From Halisarca cf. caerulea (taxonomy: Eukaryota > Porifera > Demospongiae > Chondrillida > Halisarcidae), in assembly GCA_963170055.1 (NCBI GenBank), contig CAUJGJ010000021.1, positions 47,501-80,000 of the forward strand: a stretch of DNA of 32,500 bases. The letters are read 5' to 3'. The stretch's first letter is position 1; the number at the start of each line of letters is the position of its first letter. The position numbers and the translations under genes are program-made. The notes beneath the pieces are model-generated. The model did no database searches. It had not been told where the DNA came from and was given only the letters and a program-made list of their open reading frames with translations. This document shows, one piece after another, positions 1-16,438 of the stretch.

Positions 1-374
1 TTTACCTATTTATGTAGGCTGTAACACTTCCCCTTCAAGGATTTTTGAATGCTGTGGTTTACGGTTGGACAAGACAAATGTTTCGAGCTGAAATACTAGA
101 ACAAAGACCACTTTTGGGCCCAGTTCAATACCAGCGTGATAGAATGCACAGTGAGGAGGCAACACTCTCCTTCTCATCACAGATTCCCCAATGGCAGAGA
201 AGAAAGAGATACACTAAGACCTAAATCGAACCTTCCAAAGACACTTGTTCTGTTCCTTATTTATTACACTGATCAATGTCTACGAACATGCATGAATATG
301 CTGTGTGTTGTTTTGCCCTTTTCCCTTTAACAGTTTGAATTTGGCGCTAAAATATCAGTTATGAAAATGGGAAA
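1..374. other. Upstream region without recognised gene
   Basis: I see no convincing coding exon here. The short open frames have no recognisable protein features. The stretch presumably holds the 5' flank or untranslated leader of the gene starting at 375, but I found no clear promoter motif. Confidence 0.4.
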
Positions 375-4647
<4,273 letters not shown>

Positions 4648-4686
4648 TAATTATTAATTTTATACCAAAAAATCACACAATATATC

Positions 4687-4692
4687 AATAAA
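4687..4692 (+). promoter_or_regulatory. AATAAA polyadenylation signal
   Basis: A canonical AATAAA lies 40 bases after the proposed stop codon TGA at 4645-4647. This fits the 3' end of the + strand membrane protein gene. Confidence 0.55.
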
Positions 4693-4780
4693 CAGTTTGC
4701 ATTGTGTCCAAAATGTACATAAGTAATGATAAAATTAATTAGAGAAAATTAGGTTCAGATGACGAGTTCTATAATGTACA

Positions 4781-4937
4781 GTGTATATACACATGCAGTC
4801 AGAATATATGGGAATTGTTAACTAATTGTTGGACATGCAAGGTATATTATTAAACAAATTTGATTTAATGTACTATATAGTATGTCCAACAATTAGTTAA
4901 CAATTCCCATATATTCTGACTACATGTGTATATTCAT
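4781..4937. repeat. Long perfect hairpin between convergent gene ends
   Basis: A perfect 40-nt arm at 4797-4836 is the reverse complement of 4882-4921. With a few mismatches the arms extend outward to about 4781 and 4937. The 45-nt loop is AT-rich. The structure occupies the 454-bp gap between the stop codons of the + strand membrane protein gene and the - strand PRODH gene. It may be a foldback MITE. Alternatively it acts in RNA as a shared 3'-end structure; the sequence alone does not decide. Confidence 0.9.
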
Positions 4938-5101
4938 TCATAATTAATATAATGTGTGCATGTGCATGTACACACATGCACACACCTAAAATGAAAATAG
5001 ACCTGTAGTCTTGCCACATACTGCAATTAAGTGGTATACATATGCAGTATGTACTTATTGTGACTTTTACAACTGTATAATCCAATATATAAGTGTCTAT
5101 A

Positions 5102-5360
5102 CTAGGATTTCATGCAAAGACGATGCCACAACTCTTGGTTCAGTAGCTCCCTTTCTTCGTCAGCATTGCCCATTCCACTGCTGTTCTCCTTGGCTCGTCG
5201 CAGGAGGTAAGGGATGACCTTCATGACAGGACCATATGGGATGATCTTGTAAACATGGTAGCCAGCTTCGCCCAGGGGATACGTGATGTGGTTGCCCATC
5301 CCGTAGGACTGACCAAAAGACACTCGTCCAGAATCAGCTGCTATACCAAGCTCCTCCATA
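5102..5360 (-). other. PRODH: PRODH copy 1 terminal exon
   Basis: This 259-nt exon encodes the C-terminal barrel segment, starting at the split codon before [15 protein letters not shown] and ending in LWHRLCMKS and TAG. It has the same length and phase as the paralogous exon at 29208-29466. It is separated from the preceding exon by a 3.1 kb intron full of repeats. Confidence 0.93.
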
Positions 5361-5756
5361 CTGTGCATGGAAGAATAAGAAACGCTGTACTACACGTTTT
5401 ACATGCAGAGTATTAACATGGCAGTCAACAATGGTTTGTTAAGATGGTTGGATCAACAAGATAAACAAGCAATTCGGGCAAAAAAAAACGTGAGGCCGCC
5501 GCCCCTCGTCCTGAATTACTTGCAAATATGTTATAACGTTTTATCTCTGCAACAATGGTATCAGGTTTACGAAGGGGTTTTATCCTTCAGTTTTGCAATC
5601 GAGCCTTCGTTGCAATTTTGAAGAAAATTCGCTACATTTTGGCAGTTTCAGCCACGGTTTTATCCTTCACCTGAGACCATTATTGCAGAGATAAACCGTT
5701 GTTTGTTCAAAGTCTTCTTTCCTTCCAGCAGCCATTTTTATTTGCCTACTTACTGT

Positions 5757-5809
<53 letters not shown>

Positions 5810-7942
5810 TGTGTGTGTGTTACACTTCCAGAATTCGTAATGAAAATAATATATATCTGGCAACCTGTTCATCTTGTTGCTATGCTATCTGAAGCAGGGG
5901 TTTATACATAACTCAGATGAAAACTGTACAAATCAAGGTGTACTGAGTTCTTGAAAGTGAGGAAAATGAGGGATATCATATACTACGTACGGTATGTGCA
6001 CCTATTGTTTCTTATAATTAGCTGCCTTTGTAAGAAACTGTCAGGACCTTTGCAAAGTTGTACATTCAAGGGAGCTTCTGTGTACAGTATAGCATGCAAA
6101 CACGCAACCCCAGACCTGTCCATCAACATGCAGTGGCGGATTCAGGGGTGGTTCGTTGGGTTCGGACGAACCCCCCCTTTTCCTAATCCTTAATTTTAAA
6201 TTACAAGGTACATAACTAAGTTTCCCATGCCCAATGTGAATTACAAGTATTGAAACTTACATTCCAGCTAGGATTGTAAATTTAATTATCTAAATATCAC
6301 ATTATAACAAAGATATGGGCTTAGAAATTCAGAAGAACCAGTCGTTTAGGCCGGATGTCCTCTTTTACGTAGCTCTTTGCTTCGTTAGGTAGCCATCTTA
6401 GAATTTGTAGCGCACGAACACACATAATTTGTAACCTGATCCATTGCCTGTCATTAGTGGAGGTGACAAATTATGTGATAAGTGTGCAAAGTAAATTGTT
6501 TGTTAGCAATCAAAATTACAGCTGTGGAAAAGGAAAAGTGCTGAATGCACTTCTTCAGAAGTACATTCAGTATTGAGACAGCAGAACTAGTATTTACTCA
6601 TATTCCTAATTATCCAATGATATAAAAGAACCCCCCCTCAGGAAATCCTGGATCCGCCCCTGACATGTGTCTACTCTTTGGCTGTTCTAACATAGTTCAT
6701 GCAGTACACATATCCCGCAAGCAGGAAGGCAGTGTACGTACATCTCCCCAGTACTGTACGTATACAACTATAATATAAGAATACTATATTGTTTCTGATG
6801 TATTATGGAGTACGGTAGTACTCCATATGTAGGATTGACATGGAAAAACATGGCCGCCATACATTAGCGAAAATTTGTTTTCGCCAAAAAACTAACAGTA
6901 TGATGACTCCATAGTTTTCAAAAGTACATTTTGGCGCATTTTGACACACCAGCTACAAGGAAAAGTAGTTTAAAAGCTTCGTAAAGCTATCTCTTTAAAG
7001 AGATGCGAAGTTCACTCGCCGAGGTATGGGTCCGCAACACCATAGCATTTTAAGATTCTTCTTCTTCTTCTTCTCGTCGTTTTTTCGAACTGAGCTACAG
7101 GTCGCCACGAAGGGTCCAGAGGTCTCATCTTTCGCCAGTGAGCTCCGATTGTTAGCGCGAAGTGCCTTTTGTAGGTTTTAAAGCCACATCTGGACTTCTA
7201 AGGCGAGAAAAAATTAATAGGCAAATCCCATACATTCGCCGGATCAGCCATTTTCGGATTACCGGAATGGCTACGCAAGACTAGGCGTACATGTACGTAC
7301 ACAAGGCAAAACCTTCTCTGGTTCGACGATCGTCGCGATCGACTTCAGCGCTTAGTTGTTTGAACGTTTGTTTCTAAGTGGGTACATTGATTTTGGTCAG
7401 GTAGCTGCATAATTTTAGCTTCTTATGTTACAAGACTTGATTATGTTCCTTCTCAACTCAACTGCAGTGGAATCCTTTAACCACAGGGGTTTGAGTATCT
7501 ATGCAGACTCTATTCGAACAACTGTTCTTTAAAGGAAAAATCGCACAAACAAGAGTGTATAAAAACCATTTAAAAATGGTAAAAGGATGTAAGATTGACA
7601 CAGGACAGTACAGAAAGGCCTTATCTAAGAAGGATCCTCCAAAAACACTTGGAACAAGGGTGAGTTGCAAAACAGGTACATGGCTAGATGGGCAAAGGGC
7701 AAGACAGGCATAGGGCTAGACGAGCATAGGGCTACACATACATGAGGCTAGACGGGCATAGGGCTAGACAGAGTTTAATTGGACTGAGTGTACACTGTGC
7801 AAATTCCTACATCCCGCAGCATATACATATAATGTGCTGCACATGAGGTATGAGCACGTTTATACATAAGTAAGGATACAACATTATGCCTGGCAATATA
7901 TATAATAATGCATAATTCTTTTGCATGACAATAAGTGGTGTT

Positions 7943-7989
<47 letters not shown>

Positions 7990-10900
7990 TGTGGGTGTGT
8001 GGGTGTGTGGGTGTTTGTGGGTGTTTGTGTGTGTTGCATAGTATATGTGATTAACCAGCTACAATTCAGTTACTGTATGTATAGAAGAACCACACTCTAT
8101 ATAACAACTTACACTTGATATAAGGGTTGCACCCACGTGACGAACTAGGAGTAAAGGTGGCCATCTTAAACCTAATAATTATAATCTTGCTAAGTTAATA
8201 TTAAAGGAAGTTTGAGACTACTCAATATCTCTGTATGTCTGCATAAATGACCATAAAGAGAAGTTTTAACAGGAAATCACCATCTACAAACTACGTAGCT
8301 TAATGGGCAACCACACAAGATACAAACAAAAACAGCAAGTATGAACACAACACAGTAGTGTGCAACCACACAAGATATAAACAGAAACCGCAAGTACGAA
8401 TACAACACAGTAGTGTGAAAACCTCACCATTTCAGTGCCTCTCTCACAGAATTCGGATTGTGAGTGCCAATCTTAAAGTGAGCATATCCTTCTGTCACTG
8501 CCTCCAACGCCATATTCATAACAGAGTAGTAGGAGTTGGTGGTGTCCTCCTTGGTTGGGTGAATGGGATCTGATGCAGGGAGAAAGTGATGTTTGAACTA
8601 TAGTACTGTATACATGTCATTAGAGGTACAACCATAGATTCACTATACTGTGTAGTATTGTGTCTATGGTACAACTACACACCGCTATCGAGCTTTCTGT
8701 AACAGCAAAAGAATCAAGGGGGGAGGGGGAACCAAACTGTAGCTGTAAAACATATGGGGAGCATCCAGCAGCCATCTTAAAATGAGTACAGTGAAGCCTC
8801 CAATAGTGGGCACAGTATAAAACCTCTCTACAAAGGACACAACTTACATTCCCAGTATAATTTCTAATATGTATTTTGAACCTCTCAAAGAGAACCACCT
8901 CTCTACAAAGAACAAATAAGCTGAATTTATTTTGTCCCCAAAGGACCTTTATTCGAATGTTCCACTGTATTAACTGATATGGGTGTACATGAAAACCACA
9001 TTCCACCACATCAGGAGAGAAGGTTGAACCTGCACCTTACTACAAAAGGAAACATGGAAACCACATTCTACCACAAAAAATGCTCGAGTACATTATACAA
9101 AGTACATCAAACCCTAGTCTGACAACCAGTGCTTCTTTCTATAATACTATCAAACACAGCTACTACTGGAGTGTTCTGTTGCTTGGTTGCAAAGCATGCA
9201 AATATCACCTTCATAGCCTTTCTGTGTGGCTAGCTGACGCTCTGCATCCATGTATGCCCCACGCACTATCTTTGCACCATATTTGTACCCCATATTCTTT
9301 GCAGTCTGCAGCTCCTGTTCCATCATCTTCCTGGCACTCTGCACAGTACATACACGTAAAACATGCAAAACACACCAGGTTGTACAATATCCATCACCAA
9401 CACCCTCCCCCCCCCCCCCCCCCCCTCATAGACAAAAAGTTGAGTGATGTGAATGGTAAACCTATACTAAAAAGATACAGCCATTGTATTGTAGCACACA
9501 AATCTCACTTTGTCACTCATAAAATTAAAAAGGGGAATAGTAACATGAGTTAACAAATTGTTGAACCGAGCTAGAAAGGTTAGGATAACCTCTACCGTAG
9601 GCCATGCAGAAGTACCCATGTAAAGTAGAACCTCACTAGCAGCAAATCTCCGTAATACAATAAGTAACCTGACCACATTAGGGACACAGACACCCATCAT
9701 GCACACACTTGAGAGGAATCTGACAATGTCTTAACAACAGTGTACACATGTTTGTATGTGCACACGCACATACAAGCATGTATGTACATGTGTACGGCTC
9801 AACATCTGACACGCTAACACGACAGGACTTTACTCAAAACTCTAAATTGAACTCTAACATTGAAACAAAAGATACATAGAAATGATAACACGCATACAGC
9901 TGCCTGTCAAGCTGTCCACATTGATAAACGGCAATTAGACCTCCACAAGTCTCAGTGGCACATGTACTGAACATCTCAACTGGCAAAGTTAGCCCCACCC
10001 TATGTCCATCCCCTACTACATGTACTGTACCTTGAGGTAGCACTGAACTGTGTTGTAGATGATGGGAGTGCGAGTGTTGAACTTGGGCATGAGATGGTGG
10101 ATGACCAGGTGTCGGATGGCTGGCTGAAAGTAGGTCTGCTCAGCATCAACTAGTACAACCGTGTTCCTGTCCAAGGCCACCTAACAAAATATTAAACATG
10201 CATCCACACAGTTGTGTCTGTAATCTGTAGGAATGTGAACAAAACAATTTATGTACCTACATAGCAAAAGGAGAGCAGAAGTTTACTGGTTGTAGGCCAA
10301 CTTGGATGCCACAATTGTCAGAGAAATTTGCTCAATAAATGCACATGCACACACACTTATCACACAAACTATGATTTGCAGAACACCACACTGCTTATGC
10401 TATCATTGGGCTGCAGAGCCTGAAGTAAATCCACAGGTTCATGAAACACCGTCAAATGAGGTGCTGGATGCTGCAGTACTTTACTAGGGACTAGCAACTC
10501 ATTGAGCCCAACCTTGAGAATGTTGGCAACGTTCTGTCTACTTATGAGGTAAGCAACCGTGTATGTGAGATGACCATTGTGGGCTGGAATGTTTGGTCTA
10601 TTCAAACACTTTGATCCTTTGTACCTGATCTAAACTATCATGGGTGTAAACTTTTGGCTTCCAATCTGCAAATACTGCGAATATAAAACCACAGGAAAAT
10701 TAAAGCGTATACGGTACACAAAATAAATATTATTAGGAAGTGATATTTTAGCACCATTACGAATGTGCAAATCCCTATCCCGCCAATTTGGTTTCACGAC
10801 ATCCCTACATATGGAGTACATGCACACATGTACATACAGTATATCACACAATGTCAAATAACGAAGGGGAAGCAAACAGTACACACATTCTTACTTGTGC

Positions 10901-11237
10901 TATCTTTTCAGTCCTTTCCACCAAATCTGCCCACTGCCTTGTGTGTTCAGTTGAGAGGGAAAGTTTAGGTTTTTCATCCCCAGCCCAGTGTGATGGATCA
11001 AACCATCCAGGTGAGGAGTTCAACTGGTCCGTCACAGTTGTCTGCACGCAGAGACAAGAACATATGCAAAGAGAACAGGTGGGAGGTGTCACACACACAT
11101 CTGTAGGATGAATCACTGGCACATTTGTACCTAGACAGCACGCACATTCCATGCTACACTTTTACACTTAATACCAACACTCACTAACATCAAATACACA
11201 CACACCATACACATGCACACACACACACGCGTACGCA

Positions 11238-11305
<68 letters not shown>

Positions 11306-13472
11306 GAAGCATTTTACATACCAAAAGTTCAGGATTACAACAAGCAGTTAGCTTCACTGCTACCATACATTTTCTGTCATTTTCACCCAGTACAGATGCT
11401 GCAGGAAGATACACTTCAATCAATACACCTCTAATCCAAAGAAATATATCTAGGTACATATATGTGCCCCTTTACATACACACAATGTATGTACACATGG
11501 ATCACATGATTATTACTCAACGTAAATCAGAGCTGATGGTCTAATACCACATACCCGCGTGTACAGTACAACGTACATGCAATCTCTACAGATTCCACAA
11601 ACTTCTTAACATTTTCTTCAATCAATGCCTCCAGATGAGCAGGGTCTTGTGCACTAACAAGAATGATGAATACCACTGGAAACAGTAAAATCAAAGTACC
11701 CTAAAAGTACTTCGCAGCAAACAACCAGTCTTAGAAATTTGAATACGAGGAAAGCACAATCAAATACAGTAATAGCATTTCCTGCAGTTATATATGTACA
11801 CTTGAAAAGGAATGACCTCACATCACCAAACACAAGACACGGGCACTATACACAAGTGTGCATACAGTGAAACCTCTATAATAAGGACACCATTGGACCA
11901 CTGCTAACTGTCCTGTATATGGAGGTGTCCTTATTTCAGAGGTTTTACATGTACACATGTCAATGCAAGGGATGGCAAGAGGGGCAGAGCAGTGGTGTCC
12001 TGTTAAAGGAGGTGGCTCTATTTCTGAGGTGTCCTTTAATAGAGGTTTCACTGTATAACATGAATATACACAAGCAAGTATACATGTATATGGCTATTAT
12101 GGAGTACAGTAGTACTCCATATGTAGGATTGACACAGAAAAACATGCCCGCCATACATTAGTGAAAATTTGTTTTCGCCCAAAACCTAACGGTATGGTGA
12201 CTCCATAGATTTCAAAAGTAGATTTTGGTGCATTTTGACACACCAGCTACAAGGATATGTAGTTTAAAAGCTTTGTAAAGCTATCTCTTTAAAGAAATGC
12301 GAAGTACACTCGCCGAGGTATGGGTCCGCAACACCATAGCATTTTAAGATTATTAAATTCTTCTTCTTCTCGTCGATTTTTCTAACTGAGCTACAGGTCG
12401 CCACAAAGGGTCCAGATGTCTCATCTTTCACCAGTGAGCTCTGATTGTTAGCACGAAGTGCCTTTTGTAAGTTTTGAAGTCACACCTACACTTCTAAAGC
12501 AAGAAAAATTTTAATAGGCAAATCCCATACATTCGCCGGATCAGCCATTTTCGGATTATTGAAATGGCTACGCGAGACTAGGCATACATGTACGTACACA
12601 TGGCAAAGCATTCTATGGTTCGACAATCATCGCAAATTCAGCGCTCTTTTGTTTGAGCCTTTGTTTCTTCATGGGTACATTGATTTTAGTCAGGTAGCCG
12701 CATACTTTTAGCTTCTTATCTTACAAGACTTGATTATCCTTCTCAACTGCAGTGGAAACCTTTAACAGACTCTATTCGAATGTGTTCTATTCTTCATGGG
12801 TACATTGATTTTAGTCAGGTAGCTGCATACTTTTAGCTTCTTATCTTATAAGACTTGATTATGATCCTTCTCAACTTCAGTGGAAACCTTTAACAGACTC
12901 TATTCAAACAACTGTTTTTTAAAGGAAAAAATCGCACGAACAAGAGTGTATAAAAACCATTTTAAAATGGTTAAAGGATGTAGGATTGACACAGGACCGT
13001 GCAAAAAGGCTTTATCAAAAAAGGACTCCCCAAAAACACTTGGAACAAGGGTGAGTTGCAAAACAGGTACAGGCTAGATGGGCAAAGGGCAAGACAGGCA
13101 TAGGGCTAGACGAGCATAGGGCTACACATACATAAGGTTAGACGGGCATAGGGCTAGACAGAGTATAATTGGACTGAGTGTACACTGTACAAATTCCTAC
13201 ATCCCGCAGCATATACATATAATGTGCTGCACATGAGGGATGTAGGAATTTGCACAGTGTACACTCAGTCCAATTTAATTTTGTCTAGCCCTATATCCGT
13301 CTAGCCTTATGTATGTGTAGCCCTATGCTCGTCTAGCCCTATGCCTGTCTTGCCCTTTGCCCATCTAGCCCTGTACCTGCTTTGCATTATGTATGTACAA
13401 CATACATATATGGTCAACAATCCACTGGGCACATATACACCAAAACAAGCGCACATGCAAGAGCACATAGAT

Positions 13473-13546
<74 letters not shown>

Positions 13547-14125
13547 CCTGGCTTCCAGGTCCTGCTCTACACTGTACTGTGGGATGCCTCCAACTCCCCT
13601 TTTCCTAAGTTGATGCATAGTGTGAATAGCAGAAGCAGCATCCACACCTCCCGCAAACTGCCTAAATATGGTCCTATGTATCAATCTCTCCGTTATTCTT
13701 TTACCAAGCGTTTTTTCCAATGTGGAAACAACCTACAAAATCAGTGGAAATTAATCAAAACTTGAGAAAGTTGTGAATGCAGAGGAAAGAAGATTCAACA
13801 CTGATAATTATGATTGTCTGAAAGTTGTCAGAGGAATATTCACCATGCACAAGACAGGAGAGAATGCTAGTCAGTGTGTGCATATCTAGCTGGCCTGTGC
13901 AAGCGCATGTGACCCCAGACATCCTTTATATTTACTACCCATATATACGTATACTACAAGTAACGCTGCAAAGGCACTTCTAACTTCTTGTCCTTGGCGT
14001 ACTATTCGGTTTAATCTGAAAGAATTGAAGAGAAAACATGCTCGAACAATGTCAGTTGTTTGACTTGATTTGAACGGTCGATTCCACTTCCTCAAAGGTA
14101 CTTTATTCAAGGGCGGACGAGGCAT
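5102..14125 (-). CDS. PRODH: Proline dehydrogenase, mitochondrial (copy 1)
   Basis: This enzyme oxidises L-proline to pyrroline-5-carboxylate with FAD in mitochondria. Exons in coding order (- strand) are 14125-13985, 13732-13548, 11653-11577, 11398-11322, 11041-10895, 10180-10031, 9338-9209, 8569-8428 and 5360-5102. All phases agree and give 435 residues plus TAG. Family landmarks in order are [79 protein letters not shown] and [17 protein letters not shown]. The end carries the conserved YGPV and RRxxENSS segment. Each matches the animal PRODH family in the right order. The protein is shorter than human PRODH because the region after KLTA is compact. The start is the first in-frame ATG (14125-14123). 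The exon 1 donor (GTTAGA) is the least certain junction. No clear targeting peptide is visible, so an upstream leader exon could be missing. Confidence 0.93.
5758..5806. repeat. (AT)n microsatellite
   Basis: This is an uninterrupted TA array in the last intron of PRODH copy 1, followed by a short GT run. Confidence 0.95.
6131..6662. mobile_element. Non-autonomous DNA transposon, CAGTGGCGGA ends
   Basis: The left end CAGTGGCGGATTCAGG is mirrored at the right end (CCTGGATCCGCCCCTG). Runs of C/G lie just inside both ends. A 5-bp direct repeat, ACATG, flanks it at 6126-6130 and 6663-6667. The paralogous intron beside PRODH copy 2 has the uninterrupted flank near 29770-29790 (CTGTCCATCAATGTGT), which is an empty site. 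No coding frame is convincing. The superfamily is not assignable by eye. Confidence 0.82.
6803..7848. mobile_element. Dispersed repeat family 'A/B', copy A
   Basis: It begins with a near-palindrome, TATGGAGTACGGTAGTACTC, and is co-linear with copy B at 12097-13238. Shared landmarks include CGCCATACATTAG, a CTTCTTCTTC tract, ATTCGCCGGATCAGCCATTTT and the segment from AAAATCGCACAA-type sequence to CTAGACAGAG. Both copies carry a related short frame (YKNHxKMVKGCxIDTG) that matches no family I know. Copy A lacks the inverted arm that ends copy B. Confidence 0.8.
7947..8033. repeat. (GT)n microsatellite with GGGT variants
   Basis: A GT array degrades into GTGTGGGT units toward its 3' end. It lies in the last PRODH copy 1 intron. 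Confidence 0.93.
8787..8970. mobile_element. MITE-like repeat with ACAGTGAAGCCTC end
   Basis: The left end ACAGTGAAGCCTCCAATAGT is partly mirrored at the right by TATTCGAATGTTCCACTGTA. Internal AACCTCTCTACAAAGGA motifs also occur near 3001-3070. The terminal sequence resembles the end of the clearer element at 11867-12056. It lies in a PRODH intron and is non-coding. Confidence 0.5.
9405..9425. repeat. Poly-C run
   Basis: About 20 consecutive C lie in the intron between PRODH exons 9209-9338 and 10031-10180. Confidence 0.85.
11210..11303. repeat. (CA)n microsatellite
   Basis: A CA array lies in the short intron between PRODH exons 11041-10895 and 11398-11322. On the PRODH strand it is a TG tract upstream of an acceptor. 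Confidence 0.95.
11867..12056. mobile_element. MITE with CAGTGAAACCTCTAT ends
   Basis: The left end ACAGTGAAACCTCTATAATA is the near reverse complement of the right end TTTAATAGAGGTTTCACTGT. Extra internal GGTGTCCTTATTTCAGAGG copies give a multi-arm foldback. It sits in a PRODH intron next to dispersed copy B. It is non-coding. Confidence 0.78.
12097..13387. mobile_element. Dispersed repeat family 'A/B', copy B, ending in a large palindrome
   Basis: It is co-linear with copy A (6803-7848) over about 1.1 kb, starting at the same TATGGAGTAC palindrome. It has two additions. A tandem duplication of roughly 110-125 bp lies at about 12665-12905 (TTCTTCATGGGTACATTGAT occurs twice). A long inverted repeat follows, with arms at about 13057-13211 and 13236-13387 and a loop of about 25 bases. 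The arms contain repeated GGGCATAGGGCTAGAC units. It lies in the intron between PRODH exons 13548-13732 and 11577-11653. Confidence 0.8.
13474..13543. repeat. (CA)n microsatellite at a PRODH splice donor
   Basis: The CA array ends only four bases before the conserved donor GT of the PRODH exon 13732-13548 (read on the - strand as AG|GTACTGTGTGTG). Confidence 0.93.
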
Positions 14126-14320
14126 GCTCGACTCCTCGTTGAAGAAAGCAGTCGGCCCGTTGTATACATGTACATTCAAAAAGACCCGATGGCGTCACTT
14201 ATTTGCGGGAGGAAACAACCGGTTTGTACATGTATACACAGGGGCGTAGCCAGAGGAAAAACAAGGGGGTTTCTAAAAAGCCATGATTATGGTAGTCTCG
14301 TACCCAGACCCACTTCCGCC

Positions 14321-16402
14321 GGGATGTTGTAAAACACGGACCACGGATCACGGATTACGGACCACGGATCACCCCAAATCACGTGCTGTCCACATGACAC
14401 CACACACTTAATGGCTCGTAATGGTCTTTGTCAGCAGAAACGCTCTAGTTGTTGAGCGGCCGTTATTGATTGCAAACAACGCTGAAGCAACTATAAAACG
14501 GATTACTGTTATTACATATCGCTTTTCTTTGATCACTCTTGGCGAGATTTAATACACTTAGCGCTAGCTGAGCTCTAGTACATCATCTTACTGGAATGGT
14601 AGACTGCAAGTGTTGAGTAGCACTGGGCCCAAATTTAGCGGTGAGCCCTGGGGGAGGACGCCTTGGCAGCTAGTGGAGACACAAGTGAAGTCCAGTCTTT
14701 ACCCAGCACCAGTGAAACCCTGAGGGTGGTCAAGCCCTCCTGTGCACTGACGAGCTAGCAGCAATGAAGGCGAGCTCAAATGATCGAAGATACATGTAGT
14801 GTGCACAGAACAGTGTCTCATTGTGGCAAAAACAATAATAATAATATACAGAAATAAATGACTAAAATTGGAGCTGAATTGAAGACCATAAAAGAGTAAC
14901 TTGAAATAATTACACTGCGTACTGTTACTGCAGTTATCAATATTGAAAAAGCAATGCTTCATGCTGTAGAAGATGCGGTGATGTCTGTATCACTTAAACA
15001 TTGCACCATCCCGTTCAATTTTCAATGTAGGACTGTAGAAAACAGGGAAGGAAAAGAGAAAAGGTAATCATTATGCGACGGTCTTTATCATCTCAAGAAC
15101 AACTTTGAAATGCCCCAATATTTAAGAGTGACCACTAGGCTACATCTAAGGGTACAATGCATTGGATTCCTATCATTTATGGTAGTATACTCACTGGACA
15201 GGTAGATAATAACTGGAGAAGTGACTACATATATCGCTGGAGCAATGTGAGGGTCAACAAGTTGCTACACAGTAATCAAGGGTCAAGAAGGGGACCAGGT
15301 TCTATATTGTTACGCCTATTGGACCAGGGGTTCAAAAGTATGCAGCTGCAAGCTACACCTGACACCACCCTGGCATAATACATAGGATAGCAAACTGGTG
15401 ATGGCTTTTTTACATGACAAGGCTCCTAAACATGTGAAAGAGTACACTAAGACAATGCCATCTCACCACTTAGTCTAGCTCAAAAACAGTTGTGGCGTAC
15501 AAAAAAGACTACCTGTTACTGTAGCAATACTCACCAACATTCATACTAACCTCTACGTCCCCGAACACAAAGCAGGAGGTTGGTAGTCTTGTGTAGCCCA
15601 GGCCGCATTCTCTCTTTCTTTATCGGGGACTGCCGTCAGTGGAAGGCAAATCATCAGTCCCTGAAATTGGCCGAGTGGGAATGGGTCAGCTAAGCCAGAC
15701 TAGGGGGTTGACACAATACATTAGAGAATCATATGGCTGGCACACAATGTATTGTACAACATCCATGACATAGCATATGGCACCCAGCATACATCCATTG
15801 CATAATAATATAGGGTAAAACCGACATGGGGAGATTCGAGACAGTGGGTCAAAAGCAGCTAGTGTCAACCACAAGGTACACACATTATTTCTTGTCAGCG
15901 CTGTCTGCATGAATTGAGAAGTTTAGCAGTAGCAAGTGTGGCTAGACAACTTAACCATAGCAGAAGTAAAGGGCGGGCCCTGTTCCGAATTACCCCGGTG
16001 TTCCAAATCACCCCCCTGTACCCTACGTAACAGTTACTGTATATCCTGACTGTATAGGCATAGACAAAAAGGGGACGAATACAGACCACGCTTGTGAAAG
16101 ACCATGTACGGCCCACTTGTCAGACCATAGGGTTTGTATTATCTATGGTCAGACCACAGACTAACTTTGCTGTCTTCGGCTACTGTAGAATTGTTGCAAA
16201 CGTCGACTCGTCATAGAAATCTCCGCTTCGCCGATACCTTTCTCTATTCGCTACAACAGGGCTGTAGCAACAGAAGAGGACGACTCGCTTTCCATCCTCT
16301 ACCAGATCTCACGTTTACAATACTGTCATGCGGCCAGCACGTGATGCGGGGTGATCCGTGGTCCGTGATCCGTGATCCGTGATCCGTGTTTTACAACATC
16401 CC
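14321..16402. mobile_element. Nested non-autonomous element with 9-bp TSD
   Basis: The left end GGGATGTTGTAAAACACGGA is the reverse complement of the right end TCCGTGTTTTACAACATCCC. Several CACGGATC units repeat just inside both ends. The 9-bp ACTTCCGCC is duplicated at 14312-14320 and 16403-16411, which places the insertion inside the left terminal repeat of the host MULE. The size is 2,082 bp. I found no coding frame with recognisable features inside, so it is probably mobilised in trans by a Mutator-type transposase. Confidence 0.88.
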
Positions 16403-16438
16403 ACTTCCGCCCGCCATTTTATTTGGGCGAGAAGGTGG

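Larger units (their letters stand above)
5361..8427 (-). other. Last PRODH copy 1 intron, repeat-filled
   Basis: This 3.07 kb intron holds an AT microsatellite, a 532-bp CAGTGGCGGA element (6131-6662), a long dispersed element (about 6803-7848) and a GT array. I see no independent gene in it. Confidence 0.8.

Noticed and set aside
11654..11675. Longer version of PRODH exon 3 using the acceptor at 11676
   Set aside because: Its phase does not match the preceding exon. The acceptor at 11654 (TTCTTGTTAG on the - strand) gives the correct phase and family alignment.
14126..14179. Extension of PRODH upstream to 14179
   Set aside because: That start is TTG, not ATG. The first in-frame ATG is at 14125-14123.
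15581..15706. Possible further foldback (TAGTCTTGTGTAGCCCAGG / CTAAGCCAGACTA)
   Set aside because: Complementarity is short and imperfect and no target duplication is visible.
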